Assembly (NCBI GenBank): GCA_034211115.1
Contig: JAXHTH010000157.1
Location: forward strand, 1-8,854
From: JAXHTH01 sp034211115
GTDB taxonomy: Bacteria > Planctomycetota > Phycisphaerae > Phycisphaerales > SM1A02
Direction: 5' to 3'
Length of the DNA: 8,854 bases
The notes beneath the pieces were generated by a model that saw only the letters and a program-made list of their open reading frames with translations, did no database searches and was not told the origin of the DNA. This document shows positions 1-5,120 of this stretch, one piece after another; the stretch's first letter is position 1, and each line of letters opens with the position of its first letter. The position numbers and the translations under genes are program-made.

Positions 1-1130
1 TCACCATCATCGAGCTGCTGGTGGTGGTGTCGATCATCGCCCTGCTGATCGGCATCCTCCTGCCCGCCATCAGCAAGGCGCGGGACCAGGCGCGGCTCAC
101 CATCTCCCAGACCAACCTGCGCAACCTTTCCACCGCGCACGCCAACTACGCGGCGGAATGGAACGACAGGCAGTTCACGCTCGTGAACGACAACATCAGC
201 CGCTACGGCACCAGCGCCAGCAACGCCTACACCGGCTACGCCGACGAGGTCGGAGACGATCATCCTCCCATCATCCTGGGCTGGGCGCCCGGCGGGGGCG
301 GCAACAACGATTCGGGCGGCAACCGGTTCTGGGGCTACTGGATGAGCCACGGCGGCAACCACGGCCTGTGCGACCCCATCGTCTTCCCCGGCGGCGGGTA
401 CGAGCACACCGTCGGCTTCGGCGCCTTCCGCATCCCCAACGCCAAGCAGTTCAACCAGTACGTCAACAACCGCTTCTATGACCCGATCTGGTACGCGCCG
501 AAGGACACGATCGTCTACGACTACGTCAAGTCGTCCTTCGATCATCCCGGCGAGTACAACCCGGATCTGCCCGATTTCAACGGCATGGTGGCCTGGTCCA
601 GCTACTGCCTCTCGCCCGCGGCGATGTTCGCGCCTCAGGTGATGGCCCACCCCGGCCCGCTGGAGACCGACGGCTGGCACGATCCCTATTCGCTGCCCGG
701 CGGGTTCCGATCGCCCAGCTATTCGCAGGCGCTGTATCCCGATCTCAAGACGCACATGCTCGAGCATCACTGGATCCAGCAGCGCCGCGCCGAGTGCAAC
801 CCCGGCTTCGTCGGCGGGACCTACGGCGGATGCGAGCCCTATTACTTCAACCACGGCTGGGAGTCGGTGCCGATGGCGATGTTCTATGACGGTCACATCG
901 AGAGCATCGGCGTGCGGGAGGCAATCGCCGCCGACAGCCGTATGGTCGCCCAGACGGGCTACGAGGACTGGGGTCTGTGGAGTCGCGACACGCCCTTCGG
1001 CGGCACCGAAGAGCCCTACCCCGACGGCGGGTACTTCATGGAGATGAGCTACGACACGCTCTCGTTCACGAGCTTCCACGTGCTGACCACGGACGGCATC
1101 CGCGGCCGCGACAAGCTCGGCGACGGCTGA
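1..1130 (+). CDS. Prepilin-like (type II secretion/type IV pilin-type) protein with H-Xn-DG motif, 5' truncated
   Basis: The gene is open at the left window edge. The first complete codon is at base 3, and the readable protein begins TIIELLVVVSIIALL, after bases 1-2 that fit the end of a Phe codon. This is the conserved prepilin start: the Glu of TIIEL is the +5 residue needed for processing, and a hydrophobic helix up to LLPAI anchors the protein before cleavage and forms the assembly core afterwards. The leader peptide lies outside the window. The rest is a soluble domain of about 340 residues rich in Tyr, Trp, Gly and Pro. Near the C-terminus, NHGWESVPMAMFYDGHIES resembles the H-X9-DG motif of planctomycete prepilin-like proteins, but with eleven residues between His and Asp-Gly. 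The protein ends DGIRGRDKLGDG. A paralogue follows at 1400-2593, with long identical blocks such as AFRIPNAKQF and QALYPDLKTHMLEHHW. The role is probably a cell-surface or secretion-linked pseudopilin; substrate and partners are unknown. The family call is firm, the function is not. Confidence 0.88.
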   Translation, partial: TIIELLVVVSIIALLIGILLPAISKARDQARLTISQTNLRNLSTAHANYAAEWNDRQFTLVNDNISRYGTSASNAYTGYADEVGDDHPPIILGWAPGGGGNNDSGGNRFWGYWMSHGGNHGLCDPIVFPGGGYEHTVGFGAFRIPNAKQFNQYVNNRFYDPIWYAPKDTIVYDYVKSSFDHPGEYNPDLPDFNGMVAWSSYCLSPAAMFAPQVMAHPGPLETDGWHDPYSLPGGFRSPSYSQALYPDLKTHMLEHHWIQQRRAECNPGFVGGTYGGCEPYYFNHGWESVPMAMFYDGHIESIGVREAIAADSRMVAQTGYEDWGLWSRDTPFGGTEEPYPDGGYFMEMSYDTLSFTSFHVLTTDGIRGRDKLGDG

Positions 1131-1167
1131 TCGACCGCTTCATCCGACGCTTCAACCATCACACCAT

Positions 1168-1197
1168 CGGGCCGCGCCGCGAGGCGCGGCCCGTTTT
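1168..1197 (+). terminator. Intrinsic terminator of the first prepilin-like gene
   Basis: An 11-bp perfect stem (1168-1178 with 1183-1193, almost all G/C) closes a GCGA tetraloop of the GNRA class at 1179-1182. It is followed at once by TTTT at 1194-1197. It lies 37 bases after the stop codon of the upstream gene. A mutated copy of the same hairpin follows the paralogue at 2630-2662, so the terminator was probably duplicated with the gene. Confidence 0.85.
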
Positions 1198-1307
1198 GCG
1201 TCATCTTGCGGGGGCGCGCACGCTCGGCGGGCCGCGTCTGCGTGCGGCGACGGCGCGACACCCCCACGCCCGTTCTCAGAGGGTCCGTCGCATTCGGGGA
1301 CCGGGGA

Positions 1308-1335
1308 TTGACGCATCGGCTGATCCGGATATGAT
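1308..1335 (+). promoter_or_regulatory. Candidate sigma70-type promoter for the second prepilin-like gene
   Basis: TTGACG (1308-1313) and TATGAT (1330-1335) each match the -35 and -10 consensus at five of six positions, with a 16-base spacer. The spacer and the start of the -10 include the palindrome ATCCGGAT (1323-1330), which could be an operator but may be chance. Transcription would start near 1342 and leave a leader of roughly 60 bases before the ATG at 1400. Lying downstream of a terminator, this suggests that the second gene is expressed independently of the first. Confidence 0.55.
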
Positions 1336-1399
1336 GATGCGCAATCGGTCGGCGACAGCGCGAGGCCGGGCCCGCAACGCGGCCTGACGGGGTATCGCA

Positions 1400-2593
1400 A
1401 TGCGATCGGCGTGGCGACAACACGACGCAGCCGCGAGGCGCTTGAAAGACACCTGCGACCCGATCCCGAGCCGCAAGCGCGATGCGCCCGGTGCGTTCAC
1501 GATCATCGAACTGCTCGTGGTGATCTCGATCGTCGCCGTACTGATTGCCGTCCTTCTGCCCGCGATTGCGAAAGCTCGCGACCAGGCGAAGCTCGCGCAC
1601 TCGCAGGCCAACCTCCGCAATCTCGCCATCGCGCATGCAGCCTATGCTGCGGACTGGAATGATCGACAGCTCACGCTCATCGATGACAACGTCGCTGTGA
1701 ATGGATGGTCGTTTCATTCACCCATCATCCTCGGGTGGGGCACTCATCCGGAAACCGGCATTTGGAAGCTCTGGACCTACCCCGTGCACAATGCCAACTA
1801 CGGTCTCTTTCAGCCAATCGTCTTTAACGAGAACGGCGGTCCGCTCGTCTACTGGGGCGCCTTCCGGATCCCAAATGCAAAGCAGTTCAGTCAGTACGTG
1901 AGCGGGCGCTTCTACGATCCGGTCTTCTACGCGCCCAAGGACGCGATGGTCGTCAGCGCTATCGACGCCTTCGGGTGCTGGGACGATCCGGGCGAGTACT
2001 GCTTCGATCTCCAGGACGATCCGCAAGGACAAACCCCTTTCTGGTCCAGCTACTGCCTCAGCCCCGCCGCGATGTTCGCCCCGCAGGTCATGGGCCACCC
2101 GGAGCCCGACGGCACCGGCGGCTGGAAAGATCCGTGGCTCGATCTGAAGGCCGGCTTCCGCTCACCCTCCTTCTCCCAGGCGCTCTACCCGGACCTCAAG
2201 ACGCACATGCTCGAACATCACTGGCTCCAGAACCGGCGCGCAGAGTGCAACCCCGCCTTCATCAACGGCCTCTACGACGGTTGCGAGCCGTACTACTTCA
2301 ACCACGGCTGGGAATCAGTGCCCATGACGCTCTTCTACGACGGGCACGTGGAGGGGCTGGGCGTGCGCGAGGCGATCGCCGCCGACAGCCGCATGTGCCG
2401 CCAGACGGGCAGCGATCCGGCCGACCCGAACTGCTGGGGACTCTGGAGCCGCGACACGCCCTTCGGCGGGAGCCCCAGCGGGCCCGCCGGCGGCTACTTC
2501 ATGGAGTATTCCTACGACTCCCTGTCGTTCACGAGCTTCCACATCCTCACCACGGACGGCATCCGCGGCCGCGACAAGCTCGGCGACGGGTGA
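1400..2593 (+). CDS. Prepilin-like (type II secretion/type IV pilin-type) protein with H-Xn-DG motif, paralogue of the preceding gene
   Basis: This 397-residue protein is a full-length paralogue of the truncated gene to its left. A 32-residue leader rich in Arg and Lys precedes AFTIIELLVVISIVAVLIAV at residues 32-51. Processing would fall between Ala32 and Phe33, with Glu37 as the +5 residue; Ala replaces the usual Gly before the cut. The hydrophobic helix ends at LLPAI. The C-terminal part carries NHGWESVPMTLFYDGHVEG (His-X11-Asp-Gly) and ends DGIRGRDKLGDG, as in the neighbour. The two copies differ most in the middle (about residues 80-120) and around the short stretch before WGLWSRDTPFGG. 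The ATG is chosen because it follows GGGG at 1389-1392 with seven bases between and lies downstream of a good promoter; a TTG at codon 15 is a weaker alternative. The product is probably an exported, membrane-anchored pseudopilin or surface protein. No assembly ATPase or prepilin peptidase gene is in the window, so the partner machine is unknown. Confidence 0.88.
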   Translation: MRSAWRQHDAAARRLKDTCDPIPSRKRDAPGAFTIIELLVVISIVAVLIAVLLPAIAKARDQAKLAHSQANLRNLAIAHAAYAADWNDRQLTLIDDNVAVNGWSFHSPIILGWGTHPETGIWKLWTYPVHNANYGLFQPIVFNENGGPLVYWGAFRIPNAKQFSQYVSGRFYDPVFYAPKDAMVVSAIDAFGCWDDPGEYCFDLQDDPQGQTPFWSSYCLSPAAMFAPQVMGHPEPDGTGGWKDPWLDLKAGFRSPSFSQALYPDLKTHMLEHHWLQNRRAECNPAFINGLYDGCEPYYFNHGWESVPMTLFYDGHVEGLGVREAIAADSRMCRQTGSDPADPNCWGLWSRDTPFGGSPSGPAGGYFMEYSYDSLSFTSFHILTTDGIRGRDKLGDG

Positions 2594-2629
2594 TCCGCCG
2601 CTTCATCCCCTGTTCTATGCTCGCATCAT

Positions 2630-2662
2630 CGGGCGGTGCCGCGAGGCGCAGCCCGTCTTCTT
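2630..2662 (+). terminator. Degenerate copy of the GCGA-loop terminator, after the second prepilin-like gene
   Basis: The stem 2630-2640 / 2645-2655 has the same length, the same closing CGGGC and the same GCGA loop as the terminator at 1168-1197. It contains one G/A mismatch and one G/T wobble, and the trailing T-run is broken (TCTTCTT). It begins 37 bases after the stop codon, the same distance as in the first copy. It is probably still active but weaker. Confidence 0.6.
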
Positions 2663-2744
2663 GCGCGCGATTCATGGCAATCCGGTGGACCACAGCGCAC
2701 ATGAACCGGCGCGCTGCTGCGCCGTGTGATGTGTTTCCCGCATG

Positions 2745-2787
2745 AAAAAACGAGGCCGGGGAGAGCGGATGCCGCGCCCTGGCCTCG
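2745..2787 (-). terminator. Strong intrinsic terminator facing the minus strand
   Basis: Bases 2751-2760 pair with 2777-2787 (CGAGGCC/GGCCTCG plus GGG/CCC with one bulged T). An inner hairpin GCGG/CCGC lies at 2765-2775. A run of six A at 2745-2750 becomes six U directly after the stem on the minus-strand transcript. No T-run follows on the + strand, so the direction is clear. The nearest annotated minus-strand gene ends about 790 bases upstream of it, at 3577. Confidence 0.65.
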
Positions 2788-2933
2788 GGTGACTTGGCAG
2801 CGTCAGGTCAGCTTCTCTTCTTCCCCTTCCGACGGCGACGGCCGTCTGTCGAAGCGCCGCGCTGCATGCTTGTCACCACGATTGTATCGTGCGAGGCGGC
2901 GATCCGGATATGTCTTTTCCGGGACGGGCGCAG

Positions 2934-2972
2934 AAAAAAACCGCGGCCGGGCGTCGCGAGCACCACCGGCCG
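2934..2972 (-). terminator. Second terminator-like hairpin facing the minus strand
   Basis: CGGCCGG (2944-2950) pairs perfectly with CCGGCCG (2966-2972) around a 15-base loop. On the minus strand it is followed by CGG and then seven U (A-run at 2934-2940). The large loop and the 3-base gap before the U-run make it weaker than the terminator at 2745-2787. It may stop read-through from the gene ending at 3577. Confidence 0.45.
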
Positions 2973-3004
2973 ACGGGGCACCTGCCGCGTTCCACAAAAA
3001 TGCA

Positions 3005-3072
3005 GTAGGGGGAGAAAAGGTTCGACGTCTCTCTCTTCCGTCTCTCTCTTCTCCCCCTACCCGAGTGGGGGA
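3005..3072. repeat. 12-bp perfect inverted repeat with an overlapping alternative hairpin
   Basis: GTAGGGGGAGAA at 3005-3016 is matched by its exact reverse complement at 3049-3060. The 32 bases between them are rich in CTCT. The right arm can instead pair to its right: TCCCCC (3052-3057) with GGGGGA (3067-3072). The two pairings exclude each other. The composition resembles a dispersed intergenic palindromic repeat, but only one copy lies in this window. Confidence 0.6.
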
Positions 3073-3266
3073 AGGAATGTTCAACCGGGGCGCGGGAGCC
3101 CCATGCGTTGCACTCGGTCCGATCCACTCAACCGCGCACTTCTCCTCAAACAGCGCACGTCACAAGGACGCATGCGAATGTAGCAAGCCGCGGGCTGATT
3201 GCAAGAGGGAATTCCGCCGGTTTTTACCGGCCGCGGGTTTGCCTGTTTTGCCACGGTGAGCGCTGC

Positions 3267-3349
3267 GGGTTCGGGTCAGGGGCGGGGGCGGCGGGAGTTA
3301 TCCACCGGCCATCCACGCCCCGCCCGCCCCCTCGCGCCCGATCGCCCCC
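3267..3349. other. Pair of G-quadruplex-type motifs on opposite strands
   Basis: Five runs of three or more G lie at 3267-3295 on the + strand, with loops of 3, 3, 1 and 4 bases. Five runs of three or more C lie at 3318-3349, which gives a second G-run set on the minus strand with loops of 1, 1, 5 and 5 bases. Only 22 bases separate them, and the two blocks are partly complementary, so a long hairpin is an alternative fold. Confidence 0.45.
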
Positions 3350-3426
3350 GCACCTTGCCCGCCTTTGCCGCCTTAACGCGCTCCGCCGAGCAGCGCACCC
3401 TCCGCAGGCTGGCCGTGACGGGTCGG

Positions 3427-3574
3427 TTTTCGGTGATTGGCTTTTGGTTTTTGGTCTTTGTCTTCTGGCCTTGGGCGGTTGCCTCTCGATCGGCCGTTCT
3501 TCGGCGTCCGGCTTTCGACCTTCGGCGTTTCCGCTTTCAGCTTTCACCTTTCAGCTTTCCGTGTTTCAGCTTTC
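3427..3574. repeat. Degenerate heptanucleotide tandem repeat
   Basis: From 3427 the sequence can be read as 21 units of seven bases in a single phase. They start as NNTTTGG-like units (CTTTTGG at 3441, TTTTTGG at 3448), pass through diverged units in the middle, and end as NNCTTTC-like units (CGCTTTC, AGCTTTC, ACCTTTC, AGCTTTC from 3532). A single extra base after 3566 shifts the last unit to 3568-3574. The array stops three bases before the stop codon of the dockerin-type gene. Because 21 bases make seven codons, frames through it give a seven-residue pseudo-repeat (FQLSxFS-like); these are not genes. Confidence 0.65.
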
Positions 3575-3576
3575 TC

Positions 3577-4512
3577 CTATGGGCACTCGCCCCAGGCGGC
3601 GAGGAGGATGAGCAGGTCACCGGTATCGACCGTGCCGTTCCCGTCAATGTCGCCGAGGCCCGCGTGACCCCAGTTGCCCAGCAGGATGAGCAGGTCGGCG
3701 GTGTTCACCACGCCGTCCTCGTTGAGATCGCACGGGCAGTCGCCGACGCAGGGGCCCGGATAATCGATGTTGACGCCCGCCATCGCCGCGAAGCACGAGT
3801 TGCCGTACGTCACGCCGTCGCAGCCGCAGACGGGATCCCACATGTTCGGACAGGCCAGCGCGCGCAACAGGCACCAGCCCTCTTCATCATCGCAGTCGAG
3901 CTTGAAGCAGAAGTGCTCGGCATCGCAGTCATCGTTCTCCGTGCACCACTGCGGGGGCACACACGGACCGTGCACCGGTCCCTTGCCCATTCCCAAGGGC
4001 TCGTCCCAGGATGGCGTGAAGAGCTCGCGCGGGACCGGCCCGTCGCTCAGCGTGCTCAACTCCCAGGACACGTCTTCGGCCGGCCAGATGTGATCGAAGC
4101 CGAACGTGAACAGCTCGACGGCCATCTCCGGGTCATCCGTCCACCAGCGCACCGAGCCCTGCGTCATGCACCAGCACGGCCCGGGTGAATCGGCGCCGTG
4201 CGGCGTGTGGTCGCCGCAGCTCGCGCAGAGATGATTCATCCAGACTTCCTCGACGGCGAAGTTCCATCCGTCGGGGATCACCACGTTGGCGTAGTGCGCC
4301 GGATTGAGGTCGTTGCTGCCGACGCGGAACTCCATCACGGGATGGTCGACCGACTCGACGGGATAGTTGTACATGGGCAGCCCCGTCCCGCCGCAGATCC
4401 AGCCGTTGCAGTACACCTCCGGCGCCGCCCGCGCCTCGCCGAGCGCGGCGAGCACGCCCGGCGCGAACGACAAGACGATCAGGATAGTCACAGCAGACCT
4501 GAGTGCGTGCAT
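3577..4512 (-). CDS. Secreted cysteine-rich protein with Kazal-like segment and dockerin-type EF-hand pair
   Basis: This 311-residue protein begins with a signal peptide (hydrophobic residues 7-22, cleavage likely after VLA22 or ARA29). Residues 30-180 are Trp-rich and unrecognised. A cysteine-rich stretch follows (Cys at 184, 190, 196, 202, 207 and 214), then a Kazal-like segment at 221-255 with PVCGCDGVTYGNSC, the hallmark of Kazal/follistatin-type folds. The C-terminus has two calcium-binding loops of dockerin type I: D262, N264, D266, D273 and D288, D290, N292, D299, each followed by LLILLxxWG. In planctomycetes such ends are common on exported proteins and do not imply a cellulosome; here they probably mediate calcium-dependent folding or surface attachment. 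The ATG at 4512 is supported by AAAGGAG (bases 4519-4525), six bases upstream. The gene stands alone and convergent to the prepilin-like pair. Protease inhibition by the Kazal segment is possible but unproven. Confidence 0.82.
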   Translation of the reverse strand: MHALRSAVTILIVLSFAPGVLAALGEARAAPEVYCNGWICGGTGLPMYNYPVESVDHPVMEFRVGSNDLNPAHYANVVIPDGWNFAVEEVWMNHLCASCGDHTPHGADSPGPCWCMTQGSVRWWTDDPEMAVELFTFGFDHIWPAEDVSWELSTLSDGPVPRELFTPSWDEPLGMGKGPVHGPCVPPQWCTENDDCDAEHFCFKLDCDDEEGWCLLRALACPNMWDPVCGCDGVTYGNSCFAAMAGVNIDYPGPCVGDCPCDLNEDGVVNTADLLILLGNWGHAGLGDIDGNGTVDTGDLLILLAAWGECP

Positions 4513-4518
4513 GATCGA

Positions 4519-4555
4519 CTCCTTTCCTTCCCGGCGGCAGCGGCGCCTGCCGCCG
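4519..4555 (-). promoter_or_regulatory. Ribosome binding site and 5'-leader hairpin of the dockerin-type gene
   Basis: The Shine-Dalgarno AAAGGAG (4519-4525) is followed by six bases and the ATG at 4512. Six bases upstream of it, CGGCGGCAG (4532-4540) and CTGCCGCCG (4547-4555) form a 9-bp perfect G/C hairpin with a 6-base loop. The hairpin leaves the site exposed but could affect mRNA stability or initiation. No convincing -10/-35 pair was found upstream. Confidence 0.5.
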
Positions 4556-4752
4556 TTGCCTCGTTCAATGCCCCGGCGCCGTGCCCCCGGGCTGAACAGG
4601 TCAAGCGCGCATCACCGCTCGGGCACCCTCGACACTCGCCACGCCCGTCAGGCGGGCCGACTTCGCCGGCTCTTCGACACCGCGGCAAACCGGGGTTTTT
4701 ATCTATCTTGTCAATGGGAGTCCACGCTCAAGGCAATTCCACCGACCCCGGC

Positions 4753-4799
4753 GTCGTCTCTCGACCGACCCGGCGGAACCTCAGACCGCCGGAGACGAC
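4753..4799. repeat. Nested inverted repeat upstream of the tRNA gene
   Basis: Inner arms CCGGCGG (4770-4776) and CCGCCGG (4786-4792) enclose a 9-base loop. Outer arms GTCGTCT (4753-4759) and AGACGAC (4793-4799) pair perfectly once a 10-base bulge on the left is allowed. Fourteen base pairs in total form a strong hairpin without a T-run on either side. It lies in the 320-base gap between the divergent dockerin-type and tRNA genes and touches the proposed tRNA -35 box. Confidence 0.6.
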
Positions 4800-4823
4800 A
4801 GAAAACCCGCCTCGCGATATCAT
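4795..4823 (+). promoter_or_regulatory. Candidate promoter of the tRNA-Arg gene
   Basis: TATCAT at 4818-4823 matches the -10 consensus at five of six positions. Seventeen bases upstream, ACGACA (4795-4800) keeps GACA of the -35 box. Transcription would start around 4830, just before the mature 5' end at 4835. The -35 overlaps the right arm of the inverted repeat. Confidence 0.4.
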
Positions 4824-4834
4824 CAAGCCGACCC

Positions 4835-4908
4835 GCGCTCGTAGCTCAGCCGGATAGAGCATCGGTTTCCTAAACCGAAGGTCACAGGTTCGAGTCCTGT
4901 CGGGCGCG
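4835..4908 (+). tRNA. tRNA-Arg (anticodon CCT)
   Basis: A complete cloverleaf can be drawn. The acceptor is GCGCTCG/CGGGCGC with one T-G wobble, and the D arm is GCTC/GAGC with loop AGCCGGATA. The anticodon stem TCGGT/ACCGA holds the loop TTCCTAA with CCT at 4869-4871. The variable loop has five bases, and the T arm is ACAGG-TTCGAGT-CCTGT. The discriminator is G4908 and no CCA is encoded, so CCA must be added by nucleotidyltransferase. It decodes AGG. The conserved D-loop A of arginine tRNAs is present. Confidence 0.96.
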
Positions 4909-4909
4909 T

Positions 4910-4928
4910 TCAAAAACGGGGTTTTTGA
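4910..4928 (+). terminator. Possible terminator after tRNA-Arg
   Basis: TCAAAAAC (4910-4917) and GTTTTTGA (4921-4928) form an 8-bp perfect hairpin around GGG. The T-run lies inside the right arm and not after it, so this is an atypical terminator; it could also act in 3' processing of the tRNA. Confidence 0.4.
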
Positions 4929-4943
4929 CCCCTCCGACCTGCC

Positions 4944-4992
4944 GATTGCGCAGTGATTGCGCAGTGAGGTTCGAGTCCGGAGGGCGCTTCCA
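4944..4992 (+). repeat. Tandem 11-mer followed by a tRNA 3'-end-like fragment
   Basis: GATTGCGCAGT occurs twice head to tail (4944-4954 and 4955-4965). It is followed at 4967-4978 by AGGTTCGAGTCC, identical to the T-loop region of the tRNA-Arg at 4886-4897, and then GGAGGGCGCTTCCA, which reads like an acceptor 3' strand ending in CCA. No 5' half of a tRNA is present and the T stem does not pair well, so this is not a functional tRNA. Confidence 0.5.
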
Positions 4993-5120
4993 CTGGTGGA
5001 GTCCGATCGAGCGGCGGCTGCTTTTCAGGCATCGCGCGGAGCGGTGTGCGGATGACAACCGACGAGGGCTGTGTCCCGCCGTACCGGCTCCTGGGATGGT
5101 GGATCAGCCCGCCAAGGTCA

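Larger units (their letters stand above)
2594..3576. other. Convergent intergenic spacer with no convincing gene
   Basis: About 980 bases separate the ends of two convergent genes. Several open frames cross it on both strands, but they have arginine/proline/serine-rich shadow-like compositions, lack good ribosome binding sites and resemble no family I know, so none is called. What it does hold is structure: a degenerate terminator (2630-2662), two minus-strand terminator-like hairpins (2745-2787 and 2934-2972), a small hairpin (2707-2724), a 12-bp perfect inverted repeat (3005-3060), a hairpin GCCGGT-TTTT-ACCGGC (3216-3231), G-runs and C-runs (3267-3349), and a heptanucleotide repeat (3427-3574). 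Confidence 0.7.

Noticed and set aside
1975..2745. Arg/Pro-rich + strand frame overlapping the second prepilin-like gene
   Set aside because: Out-of-frame shadow of a well-supported gene; low-complexity composition and no ribosome binding site.
2808..2870. Short minus-strand frame ending RRRRKGKKRS
   Set aside because: The basic tail looks protein-like, but only 19 codons follow the ATG, there is no ribosome binding site and the frame upstream runs through the T7 tract.
1322..2912. 12-mer GATCCGGATATG at 1322-1333 and again at 2901-2912
   Set aside because: One repeated 12-mer is expected by chance in a window of this size, and the second copy has no matching -35 element.
2803..3084. Minus-strand frame of 93 codons in the convergent spacer, ending shortly before a terminator
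   Set aside because: Its translation runs through the poly-A tract, the inverted repeat and a G/C-rich hairpin, has no recognisable family and no good ribosome binding site. The nearby terminator alone is not enough.
3298..3306. TTATCCACC, one mismatch from the DnaA box TTATCCACA
   Set aside because: A single near-match without a cluster, an A/T-rich unwinding region or dnaA/dnaN nearby; no basis for an origin.
3427..3574. Possible CRISPR or iteron array
   Set aside because: Units are seven bases, degenerate and directly adjacent, without spacers or a replication gene nearby.
4709..4714. Perfect minus-strand TTGACA upstream of the dockerin-type gene
   Set aside because: No acceptable -10 hexamer at 16-18 bases spacing, so I do not call a promoter.
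4728..4913. Minus-strand open frame beginning MNAPDRTRTCDLRFRKPM
   Set aside because: It is the antisense of the tRNA-Arg gene. This peptide string is a well-known spurious translation of tRNA genes.
4930..4986. CCCTCCG/CGGAGGG arms that could be read as a tRNA acceptor stem
   Set aside because: Only about 40 bases lie between the arms, with no anticodon arm and a poorly paired T stem; kept only as a fragment, not as a tRNA gene.
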